Source: Acorus gramineus
Taxonomy: Eukaryota > Streptophyta > Magnoliopsida > Acorales > Acoraceae
Direction: 5' to 3'
Length of the DNA: 64,000 bases
Assembly: GCA_030737835.1 (NCBI GenBank)
Contig: CM060855.1
Coordinates: 11,937,927-12,001,926 of the forward strand
The position numbers and the translations under genes were made by a program. The notes under the pieces are model-generated. The model made no database searches, was not told where the DNA came from, and saw only the letters and a program-made list of their open reading frames with translations. Within the stretch, counting starts at the first letter, position 1, and each line of letters opens with the position of its first letter. Of this stretch, positions 23,590 through 35,775 are shown in pieces.

Positions 23590-24235
23590 CCCATCATTAT
23601 CATCAAGAAACAAGGAAGAGATTTATTCTCAAAGCTGGGAGGGGAGTAAAATCATACTCCCCATAGATGACTAGATGGCACAAAGTAGATCTGTACCATG
23701 CTTCTCTCATGGAATATGTAAGATCTTTCAAAGAGTAATCTTGTTCATAAGTTCTTGCAACTCCACCCAAAGATTGTGCCATGGAGAGTGAGACGGCTAG
23801 TTCACATGATCCGTGTTGAAATTTTAAAAAAAAAAACATCAAGTTCTCGCACATTCACAAGGAAGCAAATGGGCTGGCTGATCTCCTCGCAAGTAAGCGA
23901 GTGCAAATGGAGGTCTCCAAATACCTACTAAATCAAGTGTTGCCAGAATTACAAGGTTTGTTGGACAGGGATCAAGTGGTATCCCATATGTTATGGAGAA
24001 ATTCAAGTAGTGCTATTGGATTTCTACTCCTTTTAATATGTCGTATGCTAAGCTGAAGTGTATTTTATGTTTTGCTTGGGGATCTGAAATGTAAAACCAT
24101 GGGAACGGAAAATGGTGGAGTGGATGCACTAGGCCAGTTTGAGTAGTTGAGCTTTGTACCCCCTAGCTTATTTTGTACATTTGTCATATAGTAGAAGAAT
24201 ACGACTTTGAACTTACAAACCAAAATAAAGTTTCC
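23590..24235 (+). mobile_element. LINE RNase H and 3' end, plus strand
   Basis: At about 23840-24000 the plus strand encodes FSHIHKEANGLADLLASKRV, the H-I-H-K-E-A-N-x-x-A-D motif at the end of RNase H. A 3' UTR-like segment follows, ending AACTTACAAACCAAAATAAAG. The 5' part is unreadable. Confidence 0.68.
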
Positions 24236-24593
24236 GCAACTCGCAAACGTCCTAGATGGTTGAGAATGGTATAGTTCACTTTCTTTAGCATCAGGCTACC
24301 ATTGTAGAAGAGTCTATTTCTAACCACACTCTTTCATGATTGAATCAAAGGCTCTGTTTAAGCCTGTCCACAATCCCTTTAAGATCCAGGATGTTGATAG
24401 AACACTCTCACAAAACAAACACTGCACAGAGCAAATTAGAGCAATGCTCCCTAGCAACAGCGTCAAAACTGTACATGTCCTATCCAGTCCCCACAAATCC
24501 ATTGGAAAATTTTAAGCCAGCCTTCCGGATCACTTGCTTCTCATTGCTGAGCTTCTCAATTATTTTAATTCCCTATGTTGAGGAAAGGGTTTG

Positions 24594-25135
24594 TGATGTA
24601 GCCTAGGTACGCTTCATGTAGCGTAGATATTCTCTTCCGTGGATCTAATCAACCTTCAAGCACGAAGAGGCGTGAGATCTACAAGCTCCAACGAATCTCT
24701 TGATTCTTCGCAAATAATGCTAGAACAATAGGCTTCAACGAATCTGTTGATTCCTCACAAGGAATATCCGAACGATGGACTTCTGTGAATTTGCTATTCC
24801 ACCAAGGATAACAAAAAAAAAAGGAAAATAAAGAGAATAAACTCAAATTATCAAGGCTTCATTAATTTTGTGATTACAAAGTTTATTTATAGAAGACCGG
24901 ACAAACTAGGATCTCAACAAATTTTCAAATCTCTCAAATCAACTGAAATCTCTAATAACAAAAAAGAAATCATAATTAAATCCTAAATAAAAATAAAAAA
25001 TCATATCCTAGTGATGTCATAAATAATAACCAATCATAATTATTAATAAATAATAAGTGATCCTACAAATCATTCATAGTTGTCCTATTGGTGGTCCTCA
25101 ATGTTGATCGAATGGTCCATGATCTCGCTACATCA
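24594..25135 (-). mobile_element. Solo LTR related to the 2.6/3.9 kb LTRs
   Basis: This 542-bp segment starts TGATGTAGCC and ends CGCTACATCA, flanked by GTTTG and GTTTC (four of five match). The minus strand holds a TATA-like CTATAAATA, and its 5'-end phrase matches the LTR at 2614. It is shorter than its relatives, so it is a subfamily member or an internally deleted copy. Confidence 0.78.
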
Positions 25136-25739
25136 GTTTCAGAGGGTCGATTCTGTCTATAAAGGAGGATTGCTTAAAGCTGAATTTTATAGTGGAGAGG
25201 ATTTGGGACACCACGGCCTGCTTAGACTACTGCTTCGAAGAGAAAAGCCTTAAGTTCTTTTCTGTTTATATTGACCACATTAATTTGGCAAAGAGGAAAT
25301 GCAAGATCTTTTCTCTAAGGGGTTTCCAGCAAAGTTATTAAGCTGTAGTAGGATTTTTTTAAGTGATAAGTGAACAACTTCTCGAAAAGGAGATCTAATC
25401 TTAATAGAGGGAAGGTGAACTCGCCACTCTAATCTGTTCAATCAAGTCAAACATAGAGAGGTCAAACATAGAGGATAAGATGATGTTTGTCACCTCAATG
25501 GATCGTCAATCAATGAATGAAGATAAGAGAGGTTTTCGCCACTTTCTATTTGCTCACAATTTGTTTACAAGAAATATATATATATATATAATAGAAAAGT
25601 TGACACTCACGATTATCCACTATTAGACTAACTTATAAAACTTTGACAAAGACTTACAAGACATGGAAATTGCTAACTAAAACTCTCAATACTAACAAAC
25701 CCACTAATAAGCACCAACTACCAAGGAGAAAGTTGAAAA
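25136..25739. other. Unassigned DNA between solo LTR and LINE
   Basis: It may continue the older minus-strand LINE whose endonuclease starts at 25740, but I could not recognise a domain. A short (AT)n run lies near 25577-25592. Confidence 0.35.
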
Positions 25740-25921
25740 ATCAATTATTTTGGCCAAATCTTAAGGCATTTTCTTGTGGGTTGAGTGGGTCCACCCATAA
25801 TGAAGGTCCATCACAAAGGATCATGTTCTCCTCATTATCATTCCAAGAGAACTTATTGTGCGAAGCTTTGAGATCAGATAAATTGCAGTCCAAGATGCAC
25901 TTCTTGAACTTGCTGATCATT
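25740..25921 (-). mobile_element. Older LINE: endonuclease, 3' piece
   Basis: The minus strand encodes KFKKCILDCNLSDLKASHNK then FSWNDN, the D-C-x-L-x-D-L...F-x-W pattern of the LINE APE-type endonuclease. The matching 5' piece lies 6.3 kb away at 32194-32420. The large LINE sits between them, so this is the disrupted target. Confidence 0.75.
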
Positions 25922-26031
25922 CTTTTTTTTTTGTGGGTTAAAAAGAATTCTTTCATTTCCTTTGCTCAGTAGTTACACTAACCTTTTTACAAAATTACAG
26001 AATAACAAGATACATCAAAAAGATTATACAC

Positions 26032-26740
26032 ATGTATCTATTTTCACTCCAACCTAAAATGACAACAGAGAAGTCACGCAACCCACGGAGATGCTCAACG
26101 CTTTCTTACTCTAGAAAACAGTGTTCCTTGGGAGTCTTGATCAAGAAGTTTATGCAAATCATCCCAAATTCTGTCGGGGTTTATCATGGAGTAACCAGGG
26201 AAGTCTCTTCGAGCCACCTCAAGCCACCAAGAGATCTGCCACTTGGTTCCCGTCTGAGTTTGACTTAATCCAACCCATTTCAAGCAGAGCTCAAGAAATA
26301 GAGGACTGAACAATCTCCAACGGGATGATAGTGACTCCCCAATTGATTGCCAAGGTTTGGATGGTTGGGCACCAGTCCTCCTTGAGGGTGCTGCCCACAA
26401 AGCACAATTTGGCAAATCAGTATGAGAACTTGCTTATGCGCAGCCTTGGAACGAAATTGCCATTAGCATCGTTCCTTCCATATTGCCCCACATAGTAGTC
26501 ATGAAGACAACCTTCATAATCTGTCTTGCGACACACCAACTTGAAAGGTTTTGTCTAACTATTCCACAAATTCCAACAATGAGTGGTAGTGGCCCCTCTT
26601 AATGCCTATCTTCTTAAAGACTGAAGCCACTCTTATATGCATCGTAACGTAGCACAAATTCTGGGAAAAACCAAGGCTCCAGATTCGATATCGGACGATA
26701 TAAAATTTCTTCGCGCATTCCCATCCAATCAAAAAATTTT
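26032..26740 (-). pseudogene. LINE RNase H and zf-RVT tail
   Basis: The minus-strand frames hold a zf-RVT tail with an LLCGAIWKERC-like stretch near 26.5 kb (compare W-x-I-W-x-E-R-N), then an RNase H remnant. The whole is frame-broken. An internal T run near 26740 looks like another LINE tail, but the domains on both sides are collinear, so I read it as one copy. Confidence 0.55.
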
Positions 26741-26822
26741 TGTTTTTTTTTCTTGGATGAATTGATTTCTTATTCCAATAATTACATATCCGATTTGACC
26801 GTCTCTCAGTGTCAGTATCGGC

Positions 26823-27390
26823 CTAGCAAGCCCAGAGAAAAGCTGAGAATGAGCATAGAAGGAATACATGTACCAGAGATTGCGAGCCTGATTTACAAAG
26901 AGGACAAGTTGGATCACAAACAATTCCTTTGCTGAGCAACAGCTCTAGAGTAGGAGTTTTCCGGAGCAATGCCAGACAAGAACAAGCAGTAAACTTTGGG
27001 GGTTGATATTTCTGCCAAAGCCATTTGACCCATTTCGATTTGGGAGTTTTATGTCTGAGGAAATCCGAAATCCCAAGCATTTGTTGTAGAAAGAATGCCA
27101 TGAAGGCTGTAAGGCCAAATGAGGGTGTCTTCATCTCTTCCTCCATAGTCCATTTCACTATTTTCAGCCCAGACCGTGTCCCACTGCAGTTCCCACCAGA
27201 TTAGGTTTGCCCAATGACCTTTAACGAGGAATTCAGCCACTGTAAGGTTAGGAGCTTGGATGCTTGAGGACGACGGAAGGAGTTCACGGGGACTAGCCCC
27301 ATTTATCCAAGGGTCATCCCAAGCAGCAACCTTACTCCTAGAATACAAAATATACTTCACATTTTGTTTGATCCAATTCCCTGAAGCCAA
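26823..27390 (-). pseudogene. LINE linker and zf-RVT domain
   Basis: Two overlapping minus-strand frames encode the linker (KVAAWDDPWINGASPRELLP, then EDTLIWPYSLHGILSTTNAW) and the zinc finger CDPTCPLCKSGSQSLVHVFL. The C-x2-C and H-x3-L-x-C spacing fits zf-RVT. A frame change separates them. Confidence 0.8.
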
Positions 27391-27548
27391 GATTTTAGGC
27401 CATATCCAAGAACTAGAATGAGATCACCGTACATTCCAAATCCCCTACTTGCTCAGATAACGCCTGGACATCCACATCCACATCGCCCATGAGGAGTTGT
27501 GATTTGCCGCTATCTCCCAAAATCTTGCCCCAGAGCTACCGCAAACCA

Positions 27549-28030
27549 TTACCCAATTCTCTTTAGACCCAGCCAAGACATCTCCACAAAATCTACAAGA
27601 AGTCGCCTGATTGCATAGCCCAAACCCTTAATAAGGGAGAAGATGATAAGGTCGTCTACAAAAAGGAGATGGCTGATAGCAATTGAGTGCTTAGTGAAAG
27701 CTCCAATCTGACCCCTTTGAAGAGCTTCATCCAGAGCTTGAGACAATATTTCCATGCCTAGCACGAAGAAAAGGGGAGAGATTGGATCTCCTTGCCTAAG
27801 ACCCAAGAACTCTCAAAGAAGCCTAATGGTAACCCATTGATGAGGGCCGAGAATCTTGAACCCTTGATGCAGGCCGTTATCCATTGCACCCATTGATATC
27901 CAAAGCCCATCAATTCCATAACAACTAAGATTGAATGGCCAACAAATTGAGTCAAAGGCCTTGCAAAGATCAATTTTAACTGCTGCTCAACCTTTACCTC
28001 ACTTCTTGGAGAGATATTTAACCATCTCAT
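27549..28030 (-). pseudogene. LINE reverse transcriptase
   Basis: The minus strand encodes GLRQGDPISPLFFVLGMEIL, the reverse-transcriptase motif of plant LINEs, and ISHLLFVDDLIIFS, the catalytic box, with V in place of the usual A (FVDD for FADD). Upstream, FGYQWVQWITACIKGSRFSA is the region before the G-L-R-Q-G-D motif. Two frames are needed, so the enzyme is broken. The 5' part is interrupted by the MITE at 28069. Confidence 0.88.
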
Positions 28031-28068
28031 GGGCCATCAAAATACCATGGCTAATCTTTCTCCCCTTA

Positions 28069-28504
28069 GCCCCCGTTTGGATATGGAATAGTGCAAGGAA
28101 TAAGTGAGAATAAAGCAGAATAGGTATATTTTGTTGTTTGGATGTAGGGGATATCCAGGGATAAACTATGTCGGAATAAACTAGCATAAAGCGGTCCTTG
28201 GAATTAAAGTTATTCCAGATTATTCCACCCAAAAAATATGGGGGCCCACTGTCAAATCAACTGTCAATCACCTCTAATAAATTACCTGTCAAATCAACTA
28301 TATTTATTTTTTCATATTTATAAATCTTTATCCTCACTTTATTCACATTTTACTTAAACAACAAAAAATTTATTATTACATTTTCCAACGAGCATAATTC
28401 AAAACACAACCAAACACAAAATCATTTTATCCTTTTTTATACTCAAATATGCCAGAATAACTGTATACCCAAGAATAAATCATATTTTGTATTCAAACGA
28501 GGGC
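28069..28504 (+). mobile_element. Tourist-like MITE, copy 2, inside the LINE
   Basis: This 436-bp element has imperfect terminal inverted repeats (GCCCCCGTTTGGAT and ATTCAAACGAGGGC) and an exact 3-bp TTA duplication (28066-28068 and 28505-28507). It separates two parts of the LINE reverse transcriptase region. The TTA target and the G-x-C-C-x-G-T-T-T-G end fit PIF/Harbinger-type Tourist MITEs. Confidence 0.88.
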
Positions 28505-28539
28505 TTAATGAACGCCGTTTGGTTTAGGCTGACCAGAGA

Positions 28540-29660
28540 TGGAAGTACTTTCTGCAACCTGGATGCCAATATCTTCATGATCAATTTGTAGATTGATCCA
28601 TGGAGATAGGCCGAAACATGTCCAAGGAACATGCGTTCGGGTGTTTAGGCACTAGTGCAGTGAAGCGTTGAGTTGGCCGAGAAGTTTGCCATTTTCGAAA
28701 AACTCCAACACTGCCGCAACCAGATCGTCTTTAACCACCGGTAGACAATGCTAAAAGCATCCATAAGGTCCTAGGCTGCCATCACCTTTCATCTGTTGAA
28801 GGTTTTGAAGGATTTCCTCTTCAGTTATTGGGAAGCAAAGAGACTCACGCTCTTCCTCAGAGAGCCATTTTTTTTAATGAAGCGAGACGAGGTCTAAAAG
28901 TCTCCTCATTAAGAAGAGATTTGAAATAGTCTACCGTGGATTGCTGCTCCTACCATTGCTCCACTAATTCAGAATCATCTGGTAAAACCACAGACCAAAG
29001 CGTGTTGTGAGCCTTCCTGCCCGCAAGTTGAGCATAAAAGAATTTAGTGTAGTGATCCCCATTTTGCAGTTTAATCGTGCTTTTTGCCTGATCACCTCTT
29101 CTTCCAAGTGTAACGGCTGTGCATATTTCTCGCACGCTGAAGATTCAGAGGCAATGAGGTGCGGGTTAAGAGGATCATGAAGGAGCGAAGCCTACATCGA
29201 ATTAAGAAATTCCTTCCCTACTTCGAGACAATCCTGTACTAGCCCAAAGTGCTCAATATTCCAAGCTTTGAGTATTCTTTTGGTGTGCTGCAGTTTTTTG
29301 GCCAACCTAAACATGGCTGAGCCATCAACAACTAACTCCCAAGCATCTTGGAGTGTATCCATGAAGGATTCTTGTTCCAGCCAAACATTGAAGAACTTGA
29401 ACGGCTTGGGATAGCTTTGTAGGGGAGCTGCAAAAAGCTTCAATGCAGTGTGATCCGATAGACACTCAGAGAGATGTTGTACATAGGCCTTCGAAAATTG
29501 CGAGAACCAAGTAGAGTTACCCATCAGTCTGTCCAATCTACACGCAATTCTATTAGCCTGTTTGTTATTTTTAGGAGAAGGGGTTGCCTTTGACAGATAT
29601 GTCACGGAGGTGGCAGCTTTCAAGGCAGACATTAAATCGGTGAAGTCTTCGAACATTTGG
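28540..29660 (-). pseudogene. LINE region between endonuclease and RT
   Basis: Minus-strand frames include KLQNGDHYTKFFYAQLAGRK (the G-D-x-N-T-x-F-F-H-like motif before RT) and, further 5', NRIACRLDRLMGNSTWFSQF, LSECLSDHTALKL and KPFKFFNVWLEQESF, the end of the endonuclease (S-D-H box) and the start of the RT linker. Stops separate the pieces. Confidence 0.82.
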
Positions 29661-30124
29661 AGACCTCCCGCCCCTTTTCATATGAGAACCAGACTTCATT
29701 AAAGTCCCCTCCCACCGGCCAGGGGGTTGAAGGACCCGGATTTGCACACACCAAGTCGTTCTAGAGAAGAATACGATCAGCTTCCGAGTTGGAGCCATAA
29801 ACGATAGAGACTTGCAAAGGAACAGTGGATGACTTGATTCAAAGCCACCAAAATATTCATTTGCAATTTCTCCCACAGGCAAAAGAGCTAAATACGTCCA
29901 ATACCATCATGGAAATGAGCCTATGAACCAATGCGCCTCTGAAAGGGTCGTTGTTTGACTTTATCAGCATCAACCGGCGCCACCTTATTTTCCAACAAAG
30001 CCACAAATGGAGAAGAATCGGACTGCAAAAATTTCATTACATCCAATTGTTTAACCCTGTTATTGAGTCCCCTCACATTCCAAAACAAACAATCCATAAA
30101 TAGAGGAATGTATGGGAAGAACAA
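29660..30124 (-). pseudogene. LINE APE endonuclease N-terminal half
   Basis: The minus strand opens with CLFWNVRGLNNRVKQLDVMK, the conserved N-x-R-G-L endonuclease start, followed by FVALLENKV, matching the L-x-E-x-K/T catalytic region. The middle is frame-broken. This defines the beginning of ORF2. Confidence 0.85.
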
Positions 30125-32193
30125 GGATACTTATCTTCTAGTTGTCCAGTCCCGATTTGGGACCAGACTTAGCTGATTTGTTTCTCGTCTGCCTCTTGTG
30201 CTAGGAGTTTAAGGGAGGTTGAGTCTAAGAAGGACCCCCACCTGTTCCTTTTCCTTCTATTTGATCCCCTTGATTACTCGTGATAGCCTCCTGAGAACCA
30301 AGTCCCTCCTTGACCCGATGCAATGGAGTCTCGCCAACCGGGGCAGAGATCTCAGACCCTCCAACCCTGCCTGAGAAAGTGTTTGTTTGTTTCTGCATGC
30401 GTGCTTCCTCAACATTTCTCAACTTAGATTTGGAATGGCCGCTGCTAATAGCAGTACTCACTTTAATCTATGTAGGATATAGAAATGGCTAGTTGGCGAA
30501 CAGCCTCGGTAGTTTTACCAAAAGTCTCAAGCCCTTCCTCAGGGATATTAGCTAATTCCTTTGGATTTTCCTTCACTTCCTCCATGCCAGAGGACAGATT
30601 ATTTGGCTCTACAAGATCCCCTTCAAGGGTAATTTCCCTGGTCTACAACGCATCATCCTTCATGCCCAAGACCATTATGCTTTCAGCTTGGAGAGTGATT
30701 CCGACATCAACCTCCTGCTCCTCTCCATATTTCAATGTTTGGCCAATGGGGTTATCCTCCTCGTCACCAACCTCCAATAGAGAGAAATTTATTTGGGGAT
30801 GCTATGGGCTTCGAGAGAGCAGGGGGTGCAGTAATTGGCTTCCTCAAGGTCCTACCAACTGGATTACTATTTTGCAAGTGAGATGTTACCCCTTTCTCCT
30901 AGATGACGAAGCCAGCTTATTGAGGAGCCTTAGGAACCGATGGAGCTACCCTTGCCCTTTTGCAGCATAGCGCATTGTCATGCCCAAATGTGTTGTGGCT
31001 TCCAGTCATAAACAATTGGGAAGCTTTTTTTTCCCCCTACTGCTGATTCAATGACAACCTCAACAAGAAGCTTCGTGTTTGCAGAGACCTCCACGCAGAC
31101 TCTCAGAGAAGAGAATCAGGTAGCCATCTGCGTAGTGGTGTCCATGAAGGGAGGAATACCCACCACACTCGCGAGTTTACCCTTACATTCTTTAGTCCAG
31201 AAATGAAGAGGAAGGTTAGGGAACTTCACCCAGATAGGAATTGAGGTGAGTCGTTCCTTCTCCATCGTTACTGAGGACCATTATTTGAGCACGAACGGCC
31301 TATTATCCATGGTCCAGGGCCCTCCTTCAAGCACCTTCCGCATGTCCTCTAGGTCAAAGTTCACAATAAAGAACCCATTGCCTTGCAGGAAAAGCTAGAT
31401 TTCACCTTTCACTTTCCGAAGACGCTTGAGAAAGATAAGGAATAGGCTATAAACTGGGATGTTATCAATCACACATCCAATTAAAGCCTTACCCCATTTG
31501 ATTAGAGAGCTTGTAATCATCTTCCTCAATCCATACCTTCGGAATACCCTCTTCCATCTAGGGTTAGAAGAATTTCACCGCGCTATGCTTCGGACCAGAC
31601 GAGGAGGATTCAAAAAGCTCATTCCAAGCTTTGCGGGTTTGCACCGCCTCATTTAATGGAGGTTTCTACACTGGTTTCTGAACCTTGTCAGATGGTGCTA
31701 ACGAGGTCTTCACCGCCGGTTGCGATTTCACCAGCTCATTCTTCCTCTCTTGATGTTGTCCTTCTGCTCAAGTTGCTTGGGTTTGGGACGAACCTCGGTA
31801 GCATCAAAGGCACCAGCCGCGCCATTTTTTGCCCCTCAGACTTCCTTCCGCTTGGTATTTTTCTTAAATAGTTGTTTGGTTCCAATCACCGAAGTTGGCC
31901 AAGAGTTCCCGACTAAAGGAACCACCAGAGGCTTCAAGGAAGGAGCCGAAGGTCGTCCCACCGCTTCATGCGCCTACAATAGTTGATATTCCCCTCGACC
32001 ACCAAGAGTCGAAGGGAGGGTCGCTGCTTGAGGGCTCCTCGCACGTTGAGGTTTGACCTAACAAGATTTTGGTGGGAAAGTTTTTCCCTCCAAATCGTCA
32101 CCCGGCCGTATCGCCACTCATCCTCTTTTTTCCTTTTTCCTTTTGTTGTTCATTCTTGAGTAGGCGAACTTTCCACCAATTTTCTCGCGACTA
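30125..32193 (-). pseudogene. LINE ORF1 (DUF4283, zinc-knuckle type)
   Basis: Around 31.26-31.42 kb the minus strand encodes GNGFFIVNFDLEDMRKVLEG, GPWTMDNRPFVLK and IPIWVKFPNLPLHFW, the core of DUF4283, the RNA-binding ORF1 domain of plant L1-type LINEs. Near 31.0 kb, LPIVYDWKP...CAM-like residues mark where the zinc knuckle would follow. Downstream is a Ser/Gly-rich tail. Several in-frame stops make it a pseudogene. The upstream ~700 bp are the LINE 5' region. Confidence 0.82.
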
Positions 32194-32420
32194 AATTTGA
32201 CTGTCATTGCAGTTCCCTCCAAGCAACCAAGATAATTGCTTTATACATTTGGAGAATACATGAAAATCTGACCACAGATGATCTTTCAGCCACAAGGTTT
32301 GCGTAGATGGTCATGATAATGAAACTTGATCGGATCCCCGTAGGAGTGGTGCATTTCACAATGGACGAATTGTTCCAAGAAGGAAACCAGGGACATGTAG
32401 TGAACAAACATTAGTTAGCT
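32194..32420 (-). mobile_element. Older LINE: endonuclease, 5' piece
   Basis: Minus-strand translation gives FIIMTIYANLVAERSSVV and, after a frame change, a LSWLLGGNCNDSQ stretch, equivalent to the endonuclease pattern I-Y-x-x-x-x-x-E-R...L-x-G-D-F-N. It continues at 25921 once the 6.3-kb LINE is removed. Confidence 0.75.
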
Positions 32421-34036
32421 AGATTTGTTGTAGAGGGGGGCATACACCTCTTGTGCATTGTTTTTCTCTAGAAGGTGAAATTGTATTTTAATTTCCCATC
32501 TTGAGCTATCATAGCAACGCTTGGGCCACATCTCCAACACCTTTCCCAATTAAACACAAACACCTTCTACCATTCCCGCACTAACCTTAATTGTCCTTAA
32601 CCATCAAACCTAGACTCCTAGGAGTTGTACAAACTCCTCACTCAACCTATTCCCCATATTCCATACATCCAAAATTCTTACCTCTAACATAATTCCACTA
32701 ATATCCACACCCAAGATACCCCTTTCCTCTTGTTCTAAAACCTCTCATCCCATGTACCCCCTTCCATAAGGAATCAGAAACAAAAAAAAACCTATTGGCA
32801 GTTTTCATTTAGATAAACTGTAATTGGCCACTAAACTACTCTCTCACTACCAAATCCTAATTAGTTTTCAAGAAAGCCCAATGCATCATAAGCCTAATTT
32901 GCAGCAATTTATTGGCCTATAACGAGGCTCTTATCAATTGGTTTCAGAGCAACTGCAATTCCAACATTTATACACTGACTTCAGGAAATAGAATCATGTG
33001 GAGAAAAGAAGTACATCTGAGGTTCAGTAAATGCTAAAAGGATGTGAAAACCCTACATATTCGCATGACAGATAGAGACCAAAATGTATTTGTTCTAAAA
33101 AGACGTGAGAGTCCATTGTTGCTTTGATTTTAATTCAAGAAAGTGGAGAGATGGCAAGCAGAGAAAATCATAGATTACAAAGAATCATGCTCAATACATG
33201 TTTGCAAACACAATTCACCAATCTGTATTTCCCAAAGTTATCGACCAAAAGATGAACCGAGACATTAGGTGTACCATCCTAAGCAAAGTTTCTTATATCA
33301 AGGAATGACAGATGATCAAAGAGTTTTGCTTGCACGTTTAAGGTTGTATATGCCCATGGATTTGTTAGTATTCGAAAATGCATCAAGTACAATTTTGGAA
33401 GCAATTTGTTAAAGAATTATTTTGCATGATTCAAACCCAGTGATAATTAATAATTATTTGTCGCAGAGTTTTAAGAGGTTGGGTAATCAGTATAGAGATA
33501 GATAAAGAAGGCTTTTTTTGTCGGATTCCTTTGGGAATTGGAGAAAGGCGAGTTTGAGATCTTGTGATGGGAAGTTTGCCAAACTCTTGCAAAATATCCA
33601 GTGTAGCTAGTAATAGGACCATAAAGGCGGTTCAAAAGGGGTATGGATCATCTGATTTATATGAAACATGGAATAGGAGACTCCACTAGTGAGAATGGGT
33701 CACACCTCCTTTTATAGATGCTTTGTTACATACAAATCTGATTCTTGACTAGTAGATCTGCAGAAATCATGTAGCGAGGACAAGTAATGGTTGGGACAAA
33801 CAGACATGAAGCAGAATCTCATGGTGAAAAGCTGGGTATTCCTTATTTTTATGGAGGTTTAAGGTTAAAATAAATAAAAATAAAAACACACAAAAAAAAA
33901 AAAAAATCAAAGCATTATTGGAAACTTGTTACAATCAGTGCTTTTCTGCAGATTTCTTTTTGATGAGGAAAAGAATTATCTATGCCCAAAGTTTACATTT
34001 ATAAAGATTTCTTGTGTTTTTTTCTGGTTTTTGCAG
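32421..34036. other. No confident feature
   Basis: AT-rich DNA. Small frames lack recognisable domains and an A run lies near 33892-33906. No repeat shared with the rest of the window was noticed. Confidence 0.45.
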
Positions 34037-34120
34037 TAAGGCTATAGTGACTTCTAGTGGTAATGAAGAATTGGATGCTTTTAATTAGATCTTGACAGAA
34101 TGGTCAGCTAAAGCTAAAGT
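34037..34120 (+). other. Exon-like island with an in-frame stop
   Basis: After the acceptor-like TGGTTTTTGCAG, the plus strand reads KAIVTSSGNEELDAFN, stop, ILTEWSAKAK. Both halves look protein-like in one frame, which suggests a decayed exon (a TAG where CAG would read on). The gene is not recognised. Confidence 0.25.
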
Positions 34121-35775
34121 TCTATATATTCATATTTTGTTAAAATATTAAAAAAAAAAAAAATTGGCGGGGGGGGGGGGGGATTGTTAAGGTACTTTGA
34201 TCATTTCTGGAACATCTGCAACAACAAATCACTAGTAGAGGGTTTTGTATTGATAGAAGAATATGAAGTAAATTGTTAGTGTAAGTTCTTAGAATTATCA
34301 GGTGCACATGATTCATAGTTGTTTTAAGTACTACAAACATGAAAGAATTGGTTTTCCCGACAGTAGCAACCTGAAGCAAAAAACAAAAGAGGAGGCTTAG
34401 AACATCGTCATTGGTATTTGCTGAAATGCAGTCAAGAACCTCAGCTGAATTGAATGAAACAAATTGAGACTTCTCTAAATTTCCCAAATTATAGAAATTG
34501 TGCAAGAAAGTAAGTCCCTTACCACAAATTCACTCGATGACGGAAGTCATATTCAGGGACAAACTGAGATTATATAAAAATGGTTTTAAAACTGCTTCAC
34601 AATCTTTCTTTGAGCTGAACTAAAATTAATGGGATCATGTCATGTAGAAAGTGATCCTTCAACAAAACAATTGACATTATGATTTTAAGAAAATAAATTT
34701 GTTGGCACAAAAGGACACAATACAACATCATCATCTTAATTAAGAATGCGCCTTAATGTATTCTTTGATCTGGTTATAAGGTGTCATGGAGTACTTCCCT
34801 TCAAGACTTAAATTTAAAAGAACAGTCATGTTATCAATGCTTCCTAGTCAACTTTTATCTTTTGGATGCTAGTAAACTCTATTTATAGGAAATTAACCCA
34901 TCAGTTCTCTCCAAATTTAATCATAGCACATTATATAACAAGAATTCAAAAGCAATCAATGTCATAACTTTGTTCATCAACAACAGAATTTCCACAACAG
35001 GTCAATGTGGCTTGTCATGCTCTATTAATAAAACTCCCTAAAACACATTACATGTGATGATATACTTTCTTTAGTTTTTTCTGGATGGAGTTGGCTTTCA
35101 GTTGTCTATTCCTTGACATTGATCATAACCTGTACATTCCTGTGAAATAATTGATGAATAGATAAAGGCATCTGAAATAGTTTTCTTGACAAAACCCTGC
35201 ATACCCTAATCATTGTTATCATTTGTTTGTCGAAGCATACACAATGAGGTCAATGTGGCTTGTCATGTTCTATTTAAAAATAGCAACCTTTTCAACGTTT
35301 CTTGACGTTGTGAATTCTTATTTTATTTACTCTTATCCTGTTATCTCCCAATTATTCACTGTGAAGTATCACATTTCAATGGTTATCCACAAGGACCACA
35401 TCTGTAAAGCAAGTCGTTTTTGGATAGGATGAGTTTTTCACAGTCCCCAGCAATTCTATTTAGTCCAAATTCATTGTACAAACATGGTACATCAAGGAAC
35501 TACATTGCCTGGCACTGATGCTCTGCTGTTGTGGTCTATTTAATTCTCCCTATTATTCATGGCATCGCTAGTTTTTTATTTATTTGATTTATTTATTTAT
35601 TTATTTTGCTGGGTCATTTCAGCAAAAACATATTTATAAAAGCTCAATAAAGATGGACCTAGGACAGTGTCATTATAAGTGGGACCACCAATGCCTCCAG
35701 ATATTAATGGAGATGGTGTTTAGCCAGATTCCCAAAGTATAATGAGCCGATTCATTAAATCACTCCAAATACACT

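Larger units (their letters stand above)
25922..32193 (-). mobile_element. Nearly full-length L1-type LINE
   Basis: Reading 5' to 3' on the minus strand: ORF1 with DUF4283 (31.1-31.5 kb), APE endonuclease starting CLFWNVRGLNN (30.1 kb), reverse transcriptase (27.5-28.0 kb), linker and zf-RVT (26.8-27.4 kb), RNase H (26.0-26.4 kb), and a poly(T) at 25923-25932 marking the 3' poly(A). The target sequence AACTTGCTGATCATT (25907-25921) reappears as AATTTGACTGTCATT (32194-32208), so both ends are defined. The element is about 5.8 kb once the MITE at 28069-28504 is removed. Many stops and shifts make it inactive. It lies inside the endonuclease of an older LINE in the same orientation. Confidence 0.87.

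Noticed and set aside
26740-26760. A T run that could be the 3' end of a separate LINE
   Set aside because: The domains on both sides (zf-RVT tail, zf-RVT) are in proper order for one LINE copy, so a second insertion is not needed.
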